Assembly: GCF_002002905.1 (NCBI RefSeq)
Contig: NZ_CP019509.1
Location: 310,001-374,000, forward strand
Origin: Aquaspirillum sp. LM1
Lineage (GTDB): Bacteria > Pseudomonadota > Gammaproteobacteria > Burkholderiales > Aquaspirillaceae
Reading direction: 5' to 3'
DNA length: 64,000 bases
Under the pieces are notes generated by a model that was given only the letters and a program-made list of their open reading frames with translations, was not told the origin of the DNA and did no database searches. Made by a program: the position numbers and the translations under genes. Positions 1 through 8,706 of this stretch are shown here, one piece after another; positions within the stretch are counted from its first letter, which is position 1; each line of letters opens with the position of its first letter.

Positions 1-794
1 TAGCTGGTGGGCAGCGGCAGCACCGCCACCCCGGCAGCCACTGCGGTGGCCAATGCACCACGGCCACTGTGGTTGAAGCGGCAATCCATTGCCGTCAGCC
101 CGCAACCTCCTTCCCAGCGCAAGCCATTGCGGCCATTGTAGACGCTGTCCACATTTTGCAGGGTAACCGGCATGCGCAGCGACTCGGCTGTCATGCCATC
201 ATCGCGCAACACCATGCCATCCAGTGCATGGTGATGAATGGTCAGCGTGTCCATCAGCAGCGAGGCATTGCCGCTGACCCACACGCCAGTGGCATCGAGT
301 TCGCGGCTATTGCCCTGCAGCGTGCCCCACCAGCCCCCCAGCGACAGCGCGGCAGCGTTGCCGTCCAGCTCCAGGTGGTTGATCACCACGCCACCGCTGT
401 TATTCTCCAGCTGGATCATCCGGCCAACACGGGCGGCGTAGTCGGCGCTGGTAAACGGCAGGGTGGTGCTTTCCGGCTGGCCGGTGACCGGATGAAAGGC
501 ACCATATTTCAGCCCGCTGGCGGCGCGCAGCACGGCACCATTGCCTTCGATCACCACCGGATAGGTGCAATTGGCAATGTGGATGATGTCGCTGGGTTTG
601 TAGGCATAACCCAGCCCGGTCTGGCCGGCCAGGATTTGCTTGCCAACCATATAAACCCCCGGCGGGATGAGCAGGGTACCGCCGCGTTGGGTGTTGAGCA
701 CGGTGCAGGCGGCAATAAATGCATTGGTATCGTTGGTCACGCCGTCGCCAAGTGCGCCATAGGCCGGGTCTTTGACATTGATAATGTTTTGCAT
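1..794 (-). CDS. Right-handed beta-helix (pectate-lyase-3-like) protein, 3' truncated by window
   Basis: Partial gene: the start codon is complement of 792-794 and it reads open to the window edge (264 codons seen). The N-terminus reads NVKDPAYGALGDGVTNDT, the hallmark N-terminal strand of the pectate lyase 3 / tail-spike beta-helix superfamily. It is followed by PPGVYMVGKQ and a long series of Asn/Gly-rich turns (HHHALDGM, YNGRNGLRWEGGCGLTAMDC) typical of beta-helix rungs. It is the fourth of four consecutive paralogues, 46 bases downstream of the stop codon of the second. There is no Sec signal peptide, since the protein starts directly at the fold. The substrate is unknown. Likely a polysaccharide lyase, epimerase or binding spike acting on exopolysaccharide, inferred from fold and neighbours only. 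Confidence 0.8.
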   Translation of the reverse strand, partial: MQNIINVKDPAYGALGDGVTNDTNAFIAACTVLNTQRGGTLLIPPGVYMVGKQILAGQTGLGYAYKPSDIIHIANCTYPVVIEGNGAVLRAASGLKYGAFHPVTGQPESTTLPFTSADYAARVGRMIQLENNSGGVVINHLELDGNAAALSLGGWWGTLQGNSRELDATGVWVSGNASLLMDTLTIHHHALDGMVLRDDGMTAESLRMPVTLQNVDSVYNGRNGLRWEGGCGLTAMDCRFNHSGRGALATAVAAGVAVLPLPTS

Positions 795-840
795 GATTCA
801 ATATGCTCCGAATGGAATGAATGCTGATTGGGTGATGGCG

Positions 841-2439
841 TTAATTGGCAATGGTGGCAAAGTCTTTCCAGACCCCTGGCGCACCGCTGCTTACGCACAC
901 CCAGCCTGCTGGCGCACCCGATACGGCATCGCAGTTGTACACAATGTCGCCGCGCTGGGCGCTATCGCTACCGAGAAAGTCGGTTGGGCTGGAACCATAA
1001 CCTACACGTTGCAGGCTGCCGTTATTGCCGTCATTGGCCCAGATTTGCTGGCGGCGTTGCGGCATATTGGTGGGCTGGTGATACTCGGTGCCATTGAACA
1101 AGGCGTAGCCTAGCACCACTGAACTATCCAATTGATTTATCTCTGGTGCGTTCAGCGTGGTATGGCCCAGCAGGATGCCGCAGAAGAGACTCACCCCGGG
1201 TATTGATTGGTAAAACTGGCAGTTGGTGGCGGTGGTGTAGCCATTTGTGTAACCAATCCGGGTTTTGGTGGTTTCTACCACACAATCATTGAACTTCACA
1301 CCCTGGCTGCCGGCCCCCAGGTCCAGCAGATAGGCGTTATTGGGTGCATAAACCTGGCCTTGGTAAGTCAGCGTATCGGTAAACCGGCAGCGACTGAAGC
1401 GAGTAGCATTACCCTCGCTGTTATAGTTGATCGGCAGGCTAGGATCCCCATAGCACTTGACTACCAACCCTGAAAAAGTGCAGTCAGAAAAATGCATGCG
1501 TTTTTTGAATGGCAGTGCGGCATAGCCGGTATTGGTGGTTGCCAGGAAGGTGCAGTTCATGAAGCTGATATCTGCCGAATCCCCGCTGTCAGCCCCCATG
1601 TTCAGGCCACCGTTATTGACCATTTCGCAGTTGGTGAACAGGCCATTGCGGTTGAATGCACCAGCGGACGCTTCGATATCCACCCCAGCCTGTGGGGAAG
1701 ACCCAAATTTGCTTTTGCCGGTATGGTTGAATTTGCAGCCAATAGCCGTCAGACCATTGCCGCCCACCCATGACAGCCCCTGACGGGCGTTGTATTCAGC
1801 GCGAACATTGATCAGTGTGGCAGAGGTGCGCGGTGAAGTAGCCGTAGCCTGTGCTGCGACCTGTCCGATGTATACCCCATCCAGGCAGTGATGGTGAGCA
1901 TGGATGTTACTCAGCAGCAGTTCGCGGTTGCCATAAGCGTAAATGCCATAGCCTGTCAGTTGATAACCGGTATCACCCCATTCGCCGCCCAGCTTGACGC
2001 TAGTGTTGTTGCCATCCAGTTCGAGGTTGCGTACAGCCACGCTGGCATGATTATTCACCAGCACAATCATCCGGCCAACGGTTGCCCGGTATTGGTAATT
2101 GGTGAACGGCTTACTTGGTGGAATATAAGATTCTCCCGTGACTGGATGAAAGCTGCCAAATTTCATGCCACCGGCCAAACGCAGCACTGCTGCACTACCA
2201 TCAATCAGCACCGGATTCTGACAATCTTTGATCGTGATAATATCTTTGCCGAAATAGCAATAATCTAGGCTGTTAGGGCCAACATAGGTTTGCTCCCCCA
2301 CCAGATAGGTGCCCGCCGGAATCAGCAGTGTGCCACCGTTTGCTGCCATCAGCGCGGCGCTGGCCGCGATAAATGCCTGGGTGTCATTGTGTACATTGTC
2401 ACCGTAGGCGCCGTAGTCTTTTACGTTGAAAATTGCCAT
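841..2439 (-). CDS. Right-handed beta-helix (pectate-lyase-3-like) protein, paralogue 2
   Basis: 532 residues. The N-terminal motif NVKDYGAYGDNVHNDTQAF matches the pectate lyase 3 domain, followed by the shared block PAGTYLVGEQTYVGPNSLDY. The middle holds beta-helix rungs including HAHHHCLDGVYIG, EYNARQGLSWVGGNGLTAIGC and ADISFMNCTF. The C-terminal ~60 residues form a separate module (GDIVYNCDAVSGAPAGWVCV, ending VWKDFATIAN) present in all complete paralogues here and reminiscent of C-terminal domains of phage tail spikes. No signal peptide or membrane segment is visible. Probably cotranscribed with the flanking copies (gaps 46 and 57 bases). Enzymatic activity cannot be assigned from sequence alone. 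Confidence 0.85.
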   Translation of the reverse strand: MAIFNVKDYGAYGDNVHNDTQAFIAASAALMAANGGTLLIPAGTYLVGEQTYVGPNSLDYCYFGKDIITIKDCQNPVLIDGSAAVLRLAGGMKFGSFHPVTGESYIPPSKPFTNYQYRATVGRMIVLVNNHASVAVRNLELDGNNTSVKLGGEWGDTGYQLTGYGIYAYGNRELLLSNIHAHHHCLDGVYIGQVAAQATATSPRTSATLINVRAEYNARQGLSWVGGNGLTAIGCKFNHTGKSKFGSSPQAGVDIEASAGAFNRNGLFTNCEMVNNGGLNMGADSGDSADISFMNCTFLATTNTGYAALPFKKRMHFSDCTFSGLVVKCYGDPSLPINYNSEGNATRFSRCRFTDTLTYQGQVYAPNNAYLLDLGAGSQGVKFNDCVVETTKTRIGYTNGYTTATNCQFYQSIPGVSLFCGILLGHTTLNAPEINQLDSSVVLGYALFNGTEYHQPTNMPQRRQQIWANDGNNGSLQRVGYGSSPTDFLGSDSAQRGDIVYNCDAVSGAPAGWVCVSSGAPGVWKDFATIAN

Positions 2440-2496
2440 ATCATTATCTCGTTAAGTTTTTACAATCATTTGTCAACTAGCATCCGTTAGCCAGCT

Positions 2497-4077
2497 TCAG
2501 CTGGCGATGACACCAAACCGCTTCCAGGTGCCTGGCGTGCTTGTAGACGGTTTGACAAATACCCATCCAACATATCCGCCAGGGCTGGGGTTCGTGTTGT
2601 AAACAATGTCACCTGGATTGGCCGTGCCATACGCAGACGCAAAGGCCGTGGCACTGTGGCAAAAGCCGATGTTCTGTGCCCGACCACCGCTACCGGTATT
2701 GGCATAAAAACGCAGGCGGCGCTGAACCTGGTCGTACTGCAGCACCTCGGTGCCGTTGAACAGCATCCGCCCCAGCACCACGCTGCTGCTCAGGTCATTG
2801 CTGCCGCTGGTATCAAAAATGCTGTCACCATGGAATACCGCCTGAATGGCCGATGCGCCGGCGATGGTTTGCCGGAAGCGGCAGTTGCTGGTCTGGATCA
2901 TGCCGTTGGTTTGGCCAAGCACGCCGATGCCGGCTTCCACTGCGCAGCGATCCAGCTGCACGCCCTGGCTGGCGTTGCCCCAGTTGAGCAGATAGCCCCC
3001 TGCCGGCATGTATACCTGGCTTTGGTAGGTGTGCTGGTCGGTCAGCCGGCATGCCGAAAAACGGGTGGCATTGCCATCGCCAGCGCTTTGTGCCGGGTAA
3101 ACCGTGCTGGTCTGGCCGGCAATCACGCTTTCCAGCAGATGCACGCGCGGTGCAGCAATCGCCAGCGGTGCGTTGGTGGTGCCCACCAGGGTGCAGCTTT
3201 GCAGGGTCAGGTCGGCCACATCACCACTGGCCACGTTCAGCCCCACGCCGCTGTTGTTCAGCCATTCGCAGTTGAGAAAATGGCCATTGCGTACGCTGCC
3301 GCTGGTGGCGGTGACCATCACGCCATGCGCCGGAGCGGTGTTGAGTGCGCCACGGCCACTGTGGTTGAAGGCGCAGTCCACTGCGCTCAAGCCATTGCCG
3401 CCCAGCCAGGCCAGGCCGTGCCGACCGTTGTATTCGCTGCGCACCTTGCGCAGCGACACGGGGGTGCGCGGTGTGGTACTGGTGCTGGCCGTGTGGCTCA
3501 GGTGCATGCCATCACGACCATGGTGATGCAGGTTCAGCTGCGTCAGCACCAGTTCGGCGTTGGCACTGGCGTCGATCCCATCGGCGGCCAGCGGTCGGCC
3601 ACCTTCGCCCCATTCGCCGCCCAGGGTGAGATTGGCCGAATTGCCATCCAGCGCCAGACCATGCACGGTGACCGATGCGCTGTTATTGCTCACCACAATC
3701 ATCCGGCCCACGCTGGCAGCGTAGTCCGGATCGTTGAACGGCAAGCTGGTCGGGGTATGTGCTGCGCCGGTGACCGGGTCGAAGCTGCCCAGCTTCAGGC
3801 CAGGGGCCAGGCGCAGGGTGGCACCTTCGCCCTGAATCAGCACGGGTGTGCTGCAGCCACTGATGGTGATCACATCTTTACCCTGATAGGCGTAGCCCAG
3901 GCCGGTTTGCCCGGCAAACAGCTGCTCGCCTACCAGGTAAGTGCCAGGGGGAATTTGCAAGACGCCACCGCCAGCCGCGCACAGATCGGTGCATGCCTTA
4001 ATAAATTTGTCGGTGACATTGACATTGCCATTATTGATGGCATCAAGATAAATGGTTTTAGGAATAGGTGCAGTCAT
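2497..4077 (-). CDS. Right-handed beta-helix (pectate-lyase-3-like) protein, paralogue 3
   Basis: 526 residues, same architecture as its neighbours. The first residues are divergent (MTAPIPKTIYLDAINNGNVN), and the usual GDGVTNDTQ strand is replaced by a shortened version. It then has PPGTYLVGEQLFAGQTGLGY, rungs such as LHHHGRDGMHL and EYNGRHGLAWLGGNGLSAVDC, and the C-terminal tail GDIVYNTNPSPGGYVGWVFV. It starts a likely minus-strand transcription unit with paralogues 2 and 1: a strong terminator-like hairpin separates it from paralogue 4 upstream. No signal peptide. Family assignment is firm; biochemical role and export route are unknown. Confidence 0.85.
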   Translation of the reverse strand: MTAPIPKTIYLDAINNGNVNVTDKFIKACTDLCAAGGGVLQIPPGTYLVGEQLFAGQTGLGYAYQGKDVITISGCSTPVLIQGEGATLRLAPGLKLGSFDPVTGAAHTPTSLPFNDPDYAASVGRMIVVSNNSASVTVHGLALDGNSANLTLGGEWGEGGRPLAADGIDASANAELVLTQLNLHHHGRDGMHLSHTASTSTTPRTPVSLRKVRSEYNGRHGLAWLGGNGLSAVDCAFNHSGRGALNTAPAHGVMVTATSGSVRNGHFLNCEWLNNSGVGLNVASGDVADLTLQSCTLVGTTNAPLAIAAPRVHLLESVIAGQTSTVYPAQSAGDGNATRFSACRLTDQHTYQSQVYMPAGGYLLNWGNASQGVQLDRCAVEAGIGVLGQTNGMIQTSNCRFRQTIAGASAIQAVFHGDSIFDTSGSNDLSSSVVLGRMLFNGTEVLQYDQVQRRLRFYANTGSGGRAQNIGFCHSATAFASAYGTANPGDIVYNTNPSPGGYVGWVFVKPSTSTPGTWKRFGVIAS

Positions 4078-4235
4078 GGCATCCTCATCTGATGTTCATT
4101 GAGTGAAATACTCTGGTTCAGAAATAAGCTGTTGGCTTCCAGCAGGCTTATCCTGAGTATCAGTATTTCATCTGCACTCGGTGTTCAGCAGTTGAAGGTT
4201 GTCAGCAATGACATTTTGGTGGCAGGTAAGACGGT

Positions 4236-4279
4236 AAAAAAATCAGCCTGACTGCGTCAGTGCGGTCAGGCTGATTTTT
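4236..4279 (-). terminator. Rho-independent terminator between beta-helix paralogues 4 and 3
   Basis: Perfect 15-bp inverted repeat (4238-4252 pairing with 4265-4279) around a 12-base loop. An A tract at 4236-4242 reads as a U tract on the minus-strand transcript. It lies 32 bases after the stop of the 4311-5876 gene and would end its transcript before paralogue 3. Confidence 0.8.
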
Positions 4280-4310
4280 ATTTCAGATGAGTTAATGGTG
4301 GGTCAGGTCA

Positions 4311-5876
4311 TTAGCTGGCAATCGCACCAAATGGCTTCCATTGGCCAGCCCCTACGCAAATCCAGCCCGCGTACCCTCCGGCCACTGCTGCCGTGTTGTA
4401 AATGATATCGCCTTGCAGCGCCGAATCAACGCCGGTAAAAGCGCTCGGATCGTAGGCGTAGCCCTGCGTTTGGCGCGAGCCGGTGGCGCTGCCATTATTG
4501 CTCTGCAGATACAGGCGCCATTGCGGACCCTGATAACTGGCCATCTCCTGACCATTGCACAACAAACGTCCGATCACCAGCAACCCGGAATTACCAAATA
4601 CCCCGGCGGTCTGCACCTTGGATTGTCCGGAAAACAATGCTTCAATCGAGCAGGTGTAGGTGGTGGTCTGGATCAGATTGCAGCTGTGCAATATCACTTG
4701 CCCACCGGTGTACATCAAAGCGCCGATCCCGGTATGGATTGTGCAATGGTCCAGCGACACCCCCAGACTGCCGCCGCCCAGATCCAGCAAGTACCAGCCG
4801 GGATACATGTGCACCTGGTTGTTGTAGGTGATCTGGTCAGTCAGATAGCAGCCGGTAAAGCGCGTGGCATGGCCATTGCCAGGGGTTTGCTCGCCGCAGG
4901 TATTCACAATCTGGCCGGCGATGGTGCAGTCCATGAAGTGGATGCGCGGCTTGCGCGGCCAGATCGGGTAGTTGGTGGAGCCTATCAGGGTGCAGCGCTG
5001 CAAGGTGATATCCGCCGAATCGCCCGTGTCAGCCAGAAAGCCCACCCCGACGTTGTTGATGATTTCGCAATTGATGAACAGGCCATTGCGAATCACCCCA
5101 TCCGACGCTTCAATGTCAATCCCGGCGGCCGGAGACGAGAAGAAGCCGCCTCTGCCTGTGTGGTTGAACTGGCAATCAATCGCGGTCAGCCCGTTGCCAC
5201 CGCACCAGCTCAAGCCCTGGCGGGCATTGTATTCACTGCGGACATTGATCAAGGTAGCCGGAGTGCGTGGCGAATCTGCGGTGGTGCCCACTTGCAGCAC
5301 CATCACCCCGTCCAGGCCGTGGTGATGGGTGTGGACATTTTCCACTCGCAGGTTCTGGCTATTGAACGAGTACACCCCGTAAGCGTTCAACTGTCGGCCA
5401 AGATCCCCCCAGCCTCCGCCCAGCACGATGGTGTCCGACTGGCCGTCCAGCTCCAGATCGCGAATCACCACCTGGCGATTATTGGCCACGACAATCATCC
5501 GGTAAGTCGATGCAGCATAATCCGGGTCAGTAAACGGCATGCTGGCGGGTTCATAGCTGTCGCCCGTTACCGGGTCAAAGCTGCCAAACTTCAGGCCTGG
5601 TGCCGCTTTCAGTACGGCCTGCTCACCCTGTATCACCACCGGCAGATCGCAGTCGTGAATGTAGATGATGTCTTTGCAGGAGTAGGCATAGCCTCGCCCA
5701 GCCTGACCGGCAAACGTCTGTTCGCCTACGATGTACACACCCGGCGGGATGTACAACGTGCCGCCACCTTGAGCGTTGATTGCCGCACTGGCAGCAATGA
5801 ATGCTTGTGTGTCGTTGGTGACGCCATCGCCCATGGCACCGTAGACCGGATCTTTCACATTGATCAGCAAACTCAT
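4311..5876 (-). CDS. Right-handed beta-helix (pectate-lyase-3-like) protein, paralogue 4
   Basis: 521 residues from the ATG at complement 5874-5876, chosen because an AGAGG ribosome site lies just upstream and the protein then begins like the other copies (MSLLINVKDPVYGAMGDGVT). A longer reading back to 6014 has no family support. Domains: pectate lyase 3 N-terminus, beta-helix rungs (THHHGLDGVMVLQ, EYNARQGLSWCGGNGLTAIDC), and the C-terminal GDIIYNTAAVAGGYAGWICV module. It is the promoter-proximal member of the four-copy array, divergent from the sugar transferase gene at 6182, and followed by its own terminator. No secretion signal. A role with an extracellular or capsular polysaccharide is inferred from position. 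Confidence 0.85.
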   Translation of the reverse strand: MSLLINVKDPVYGAMGDGVTNDTQAFIAASAAINAQGGGTLYIPPGVYIVGEQTFAGQAGRGYAYSCKDIIYIHDCDLPVVIQGEQAVLKAAPGLKFGSFDPVTGDSYEPASMPFTDPDYAASTYRMIVVANNRQVVIRDLELDGQSDTIVLGGGWGDLGRQLNAYGVYSFNSQNLRVENVHTHHHGLDGVMVLQVGTTADSPRTPATLINVRSEYNARQGLSWCGGNGLTAIDCQFNHTGRGGFFSSPAAGIDIEASDGVIRNGLFINCEIINNVGVGFLADTGDSADITLQRCTLIGSTNYPIWPRKPRIHFMDCTIAGQIVNTCGEQTPGNGHATRFTGCYLTDQITYNNQVHMYPGWYLLDLGGGSLGVSLDHCTIHTGIGALMYTGGQVILHSCNLIQTTTYTCSIEALFSGQSKVQTAGVFGNSGLLVIGRLLCNGQEMASYQGPQWRLYLQSNNGSATGSRQTQGYAYDPSAFTGVDSALQGDIIYNTAAVAGGYAGWICVGAGQWKPFGAIAS

Positions 5877-6181
5877 GATGTTACCTCTTTGCGTGAGTAA
5901 AATGACGGAGTGACAGAAACGGACACGGCCAGGACGGCATGCATCAATTCCGTTGCTGTCTTGATCATCTTCGGCAATGGCGGCTTGGCCATGCCAGCCG
6001 TCGGCTGTCAGCATGTCGCGCTGGCATCTTGCTCCTTGTCCGATCTGGATCAGCTTTTGTGTACAAAGCGCTTGTCCAGATGGTGTGGCTCAAGCAGAAT
6101 CCGGGCGACGCCGGGGGATTCACGCCTAACCTGGCGTCAGAAATGGTGTGCCGGCGTGTGTGCTGAACCCGCCGAGCTGTG
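5877..6181. promoter_or_regulatory. Divergent intergenic region, beta-helix genes / wbaP-like gene
   Basis: About 305 bases between two divergent genes, so promoters for both must lie here. I see no convincing -35/-10 pair, no strong dyad and no small gene; the open frames across it have no recognisable features. Confidence 0.4.
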
Positions 6182-7654
6182 ATGATTAACGCCCACCCCG
6201 CCCCGAATACCCGTCCTCACCTGAGCAAATGGCTGCTGGTCGCCACCGACCTGCTGATGTTCCTGCTGGCCCATCAACTGGGCTTCTGGCTGGCTGCTGC
6301 TGTGCGTCACTGGCGCGAGCTGCCGGCCTTTGTGGCCACCCCGGATGCTTCGCTGCGCCTGTCGGTCTGGCTGGGGCTGGTGCTGGCCGGTATTGGCTGG
6401 TTCTGGCTGGTGCGCGGCCACTACACCCAGCGCCGGCCATTCTGGGATGAAACCCGCGATGTGGTGATGGCCATGCTGGTGCTGGCGGTGCTGGACGCCG
6501 CGCTGATGTTCATGCTCAAGTCGCCGTTTTCCCGGTTGTGGTGGCTGACCACCTGGAGCGTGTCGCTGCTGGCCGTGGTGCTGGGTCGGGTGCTGATGCG
6601 CCGGCTGATGATGAGGCTGGGCTGGTGGGAGCGGCAGGTGCTGGTGTTCGGCTTTGGCGAAAACGCCCGTGAAGCGTTTGCCGCGCTGAAAAGCGAAACC
6701 TGGCTGGGCTACCATGTGCTGGGCTTTGTTGCTCCCTGCGCCGACGTGCGCGACGCGGAAAACCTCGATGAGCAGCCGATTTGCGGCAAACCGCTGCTGC
6801 CCTATCTGCTGGAAGAACCCGCCAGCCAGTTTCTGGCCCGCTACCACCAGCCTGCCATCCTGATTGCGCTGGAAACCGAACAGCTGGAGGTGCAGCAGCA
6901 GCTGGTGCAGCGCTTCAGCGTGGCGGGGGCCGATGTCAGCATTGCCCCGCCGCTGAAAGGCCTGCCGCTGTACGGCACCGAACTCACCCATTTTTTCAGT
7001 CACGAAGTGCTGCTGCTGCGCGTGCGCAATAATCTGTCGCGTCGCGCGTCGCGCTTTATCAAGCGCAGCTTTGATCTTGTTGCCTCGGCGGTATTGCTGC
7101 TGCTGCTTGCGCCGCTGCTGCTTGGCGTGGCCTGGCTGGTGTCACGCGACGGCGGCCCGGCCACCTTTGGCCACATCCGGATTGGCCGGCGTGGCGAACC
7201 GTTTCGCTGCCTGAAATTCCGCTCGATGGTGATCGACGCCCAGGCGCGGCTGGCCGAGCTGCTGGCGCGCGACCCGGACGCCCGCGCCGAATGGGAGCGC
7301 GACTTCAAACTGAAAAACGATCCGCGCGTCACTGCGCTGGGGGTCTTTATCCGCAAGACCAGCCTGGACGAACTGCCGCAGCTGATCAACGTGCTGCGCG
7401 GCGACATGAGCCTGGTGGGCCCGCGCCCGGTGGTGGCCGACGAAGTGGAGCGCTACGGTGACGACAAGGTGTTTTACCTGATGGCGCGGCCCGGCATCAC
7501 CGGCCTGTGGCAAATCAGTGGCCGCAACGACATCGACTACGACAGCCGGGTGGCACTGGACTGCTGGTATGTGCGCAACTGGTCGCTGTGGTACGACATT
7601 GTAATTCTGATCAAAACCATCAAGGTGGTGTTGGGCCGCGACGGCGCGTATTGA
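6182..7654 (+). CDS. wbaP: Polyisoprenyl-phosphate hexose-1-phosphate transferase (WbaP type)
   Basis: 490 residues. It transfers a sugar-1-phosphate (galactose-1-P in the WbaP prototype) from a UDP-sugar to undecaprenyl phosphate, starting repeat-unit assembly of O-antigen, capsule or exopolysaccharide at the inner membrane. There are four N-terminal membrane segments within roughly residues 15-145, then a CoA-binding-like soluble domain (VLVFGFGENAREAF), then a fifth hydrophobic segment (KRSFDLVASAVLLLLLAPLLL). The catalytic bacterial sugar transferase domain has FRCLKFRSM, KTSLDELPQLINVLRGDMS, LVGPRP and RPGITGLWQISGR. GTG at 6179 directly precedes this ATG and either could be the start. 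The sugar specificity cannot be read from sequence. The beta-helix genes on its other flank may act on the same polymer. Confidence 0.9.
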   Translation: MINAHPAPNTRPHLSKWLLVATDLLMFLLAHQLGFWLAAAVRHWRELPAFVATPDASLRLSVWLGLVLAGIGWFWLVRGHYTQRRPFWDETRDVVMAMLVLAVLDAALMFMLKSPFSRLWWLTTWSVSLLAVVLGRVLMRRLMMRLGWWERQVLVFGFGENAREAFAALKSETWLGYHVLGFVAPCADVRDAENLDEQPICGKPLLPYLLEEPASQFLARYHQPAILIALETEQLEVQQQLVQRFSVAGADVSIAPPLKGLPLYGTELTHFFSHEVLLLRVRNNLSRRASRFIKRSFDLVASAVLLLLLAPLLLGVAWLVSRDGGPATFGHIRIGRRGEPFRCLKFRSMVIDAQARLAELLARDPDARAEWERDFKLKNDPRVTALGVFIRKTSLDELPQLINVLRGDMSLVGPRPVVADEVERYGDDKVFYLMARPGITGLWQISGRNDIDYDSRVALDCWYVRNWSLWYDIVILIKTIKVVLGRDGAY

Positions 7655-7705
7655 TCAAGCCCTCACCCACCAAACGCCCAAGCCCCTTGCCCCCCGGAAA
7701 CCGCC

Positions 7706-8650
7706 ATGCGTGACCTCACCCCGCTGATTAACCGCCTGAACAAGAACCATCGCCATCTGGCCAAGTGGGCTCGCCGGCAAGATACCGAATGCTACCGGCT
7801 GTACGACCGCGATATCCCCGAGTTTCCGGTGATTGTCGATGTGTACGCCAATAGCGCGCATATTCAGGAAGTGGACACTGGCTGGCAAATGGAAGACGAC
7901 GAACACGCTGCCTGGATGCTGGCCATCCGCCAGACCGTGGCCGACGTGCTCGGTATTGCCCTGGACGACACCGCCATCAAGACCCGCCGCCGGCAAAAAG
8001 GCCTGGCCCAGTACGAAAAAACCGGCGAAACCGGGCGCGAGCGGATTGTCAGCGAAACCGGTCGCCGCTTTATCGTCAACCTGGAAGCCTACCTCGACAC
8101 CGGCCTGTTTCTCGATCACCGCAATACCCGCCGCCTGGTGGGCGAGCAAGCTGCCGGCAAACGTTTTCTCAACCTGTTTGCCTATACCGGCAGTTTTACC
8201 GTCTACGCCGCCACGGGTGGCGCGGCGTCATCGGTAACGGTGGATCTGTCCAACACCTACCAGGACTGGTCACGCCGCAACTTCGAACTCAACGGCCTCG
8301 ACCTCAGCCGCCACACCCTGGTGCGCGCCGACGTTTTCCGCTACCTGGAAGACGCTGCGGCTGCTGGCGAGCGCTTTGACTTGATCGTCATGGATCCGCC
8401 GAGTTTTTCCAACTCGAAAAAAATGCTCGACATCCTCGACGTGCAGCGCGACCACGTCAGCTTGATTGACGCCGCCATGGCCCTGCTCGCCCCTGATGGC
8501 GTGCTGTATTTTTCCAATAATCTGCGTGGATTCAAGCTGGAGGCCGAACTGGGCCAGCGTTATCTGGTGGATGACCTGAGCGCCAAGTCGGTGCCGGAGG
8601 ATTTCCGCAACCGCAAGATTCATCAGTGTTTTCGGCTGCGGGCAACATAG
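7706..8650 (+). CDS. rlmK: 23S rRNA (guanine-N7)-methyltransferase, RlmK-like
   Basis: 314 residues. A class I S-adenosylmethionine methyltransferase matching the C-terminal half (RlmK) of the E. coli RlmKL fusion, which makes m7G2069 in 23S rRNA. Visible features are an N-terminal LINRLNKNHRHLAKWARR segment, the SAM-binding loop LNLFAYTGSFTVYAA near residue 155, and the catalytic-loop motif DPPSFSNSKKM near residue 230. No THUMP or RlmL half is attached, so it is a stand-alone protein as in several betaproteobacteria. RlmI-type m5C enzymes are the main alternative, but the N-terminal region and DPPSFSNSKK favour RlmK. Confidence 0.85.
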   Translation: MRDLTPLINRLNKNHRHLAKWARRQDTECYRLYDRDIPEFPVIVDVYANSAHIQEVDTGWQMEDDEHAAWMLAIRQTVADVLGIALDDTAIKTRRRQKGLAQYEKTGETGRERIVSETGRRFIVNLEAYLDTGLFLDHRNTRRLVGEQAAGKRFLNLFAYTGSFTVYAATGGAASSVTVDLSNTYQDWSRRNFELNGLDLSRHTLVRADVFRYLEDAAAAGERFDLIVMDPPSFSNSKKMLDILDVQRDHVSLIDAAMALLAPDGVLYFSNNLRGFKLEAELGQRYLVDDLSAKSVPEDFRNRKIHQCFRLRAT

Positions 8651-8657
8651 CCAACAC

Positions 8658-8682
8658 GCCAGGGGCATGAGGCGGCCCTGGC
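8658..8682. terminator. Hairpin between convergent genes
   Basis: A 7-bp inverted repeat (GCCAGGG / CCCTGGC) sits between the convergent rlmK-like and lipase genes. There is no U tract, so a terminator role is only plausible. Confidence 0.35.
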
Positions 8683-8706
8683 TTCCGACTGGCGCGCTGC
8701 ATTCCA

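Noticed and set aside
4341-5900. 519-residue plus-strand frame opposite beta-helix paralogue 4 (and the similar one at 2656-4092)
   Set aside because: The minus-strand proteins have recognisable folds and are paralogous over full length; the plus-strand frames do not.
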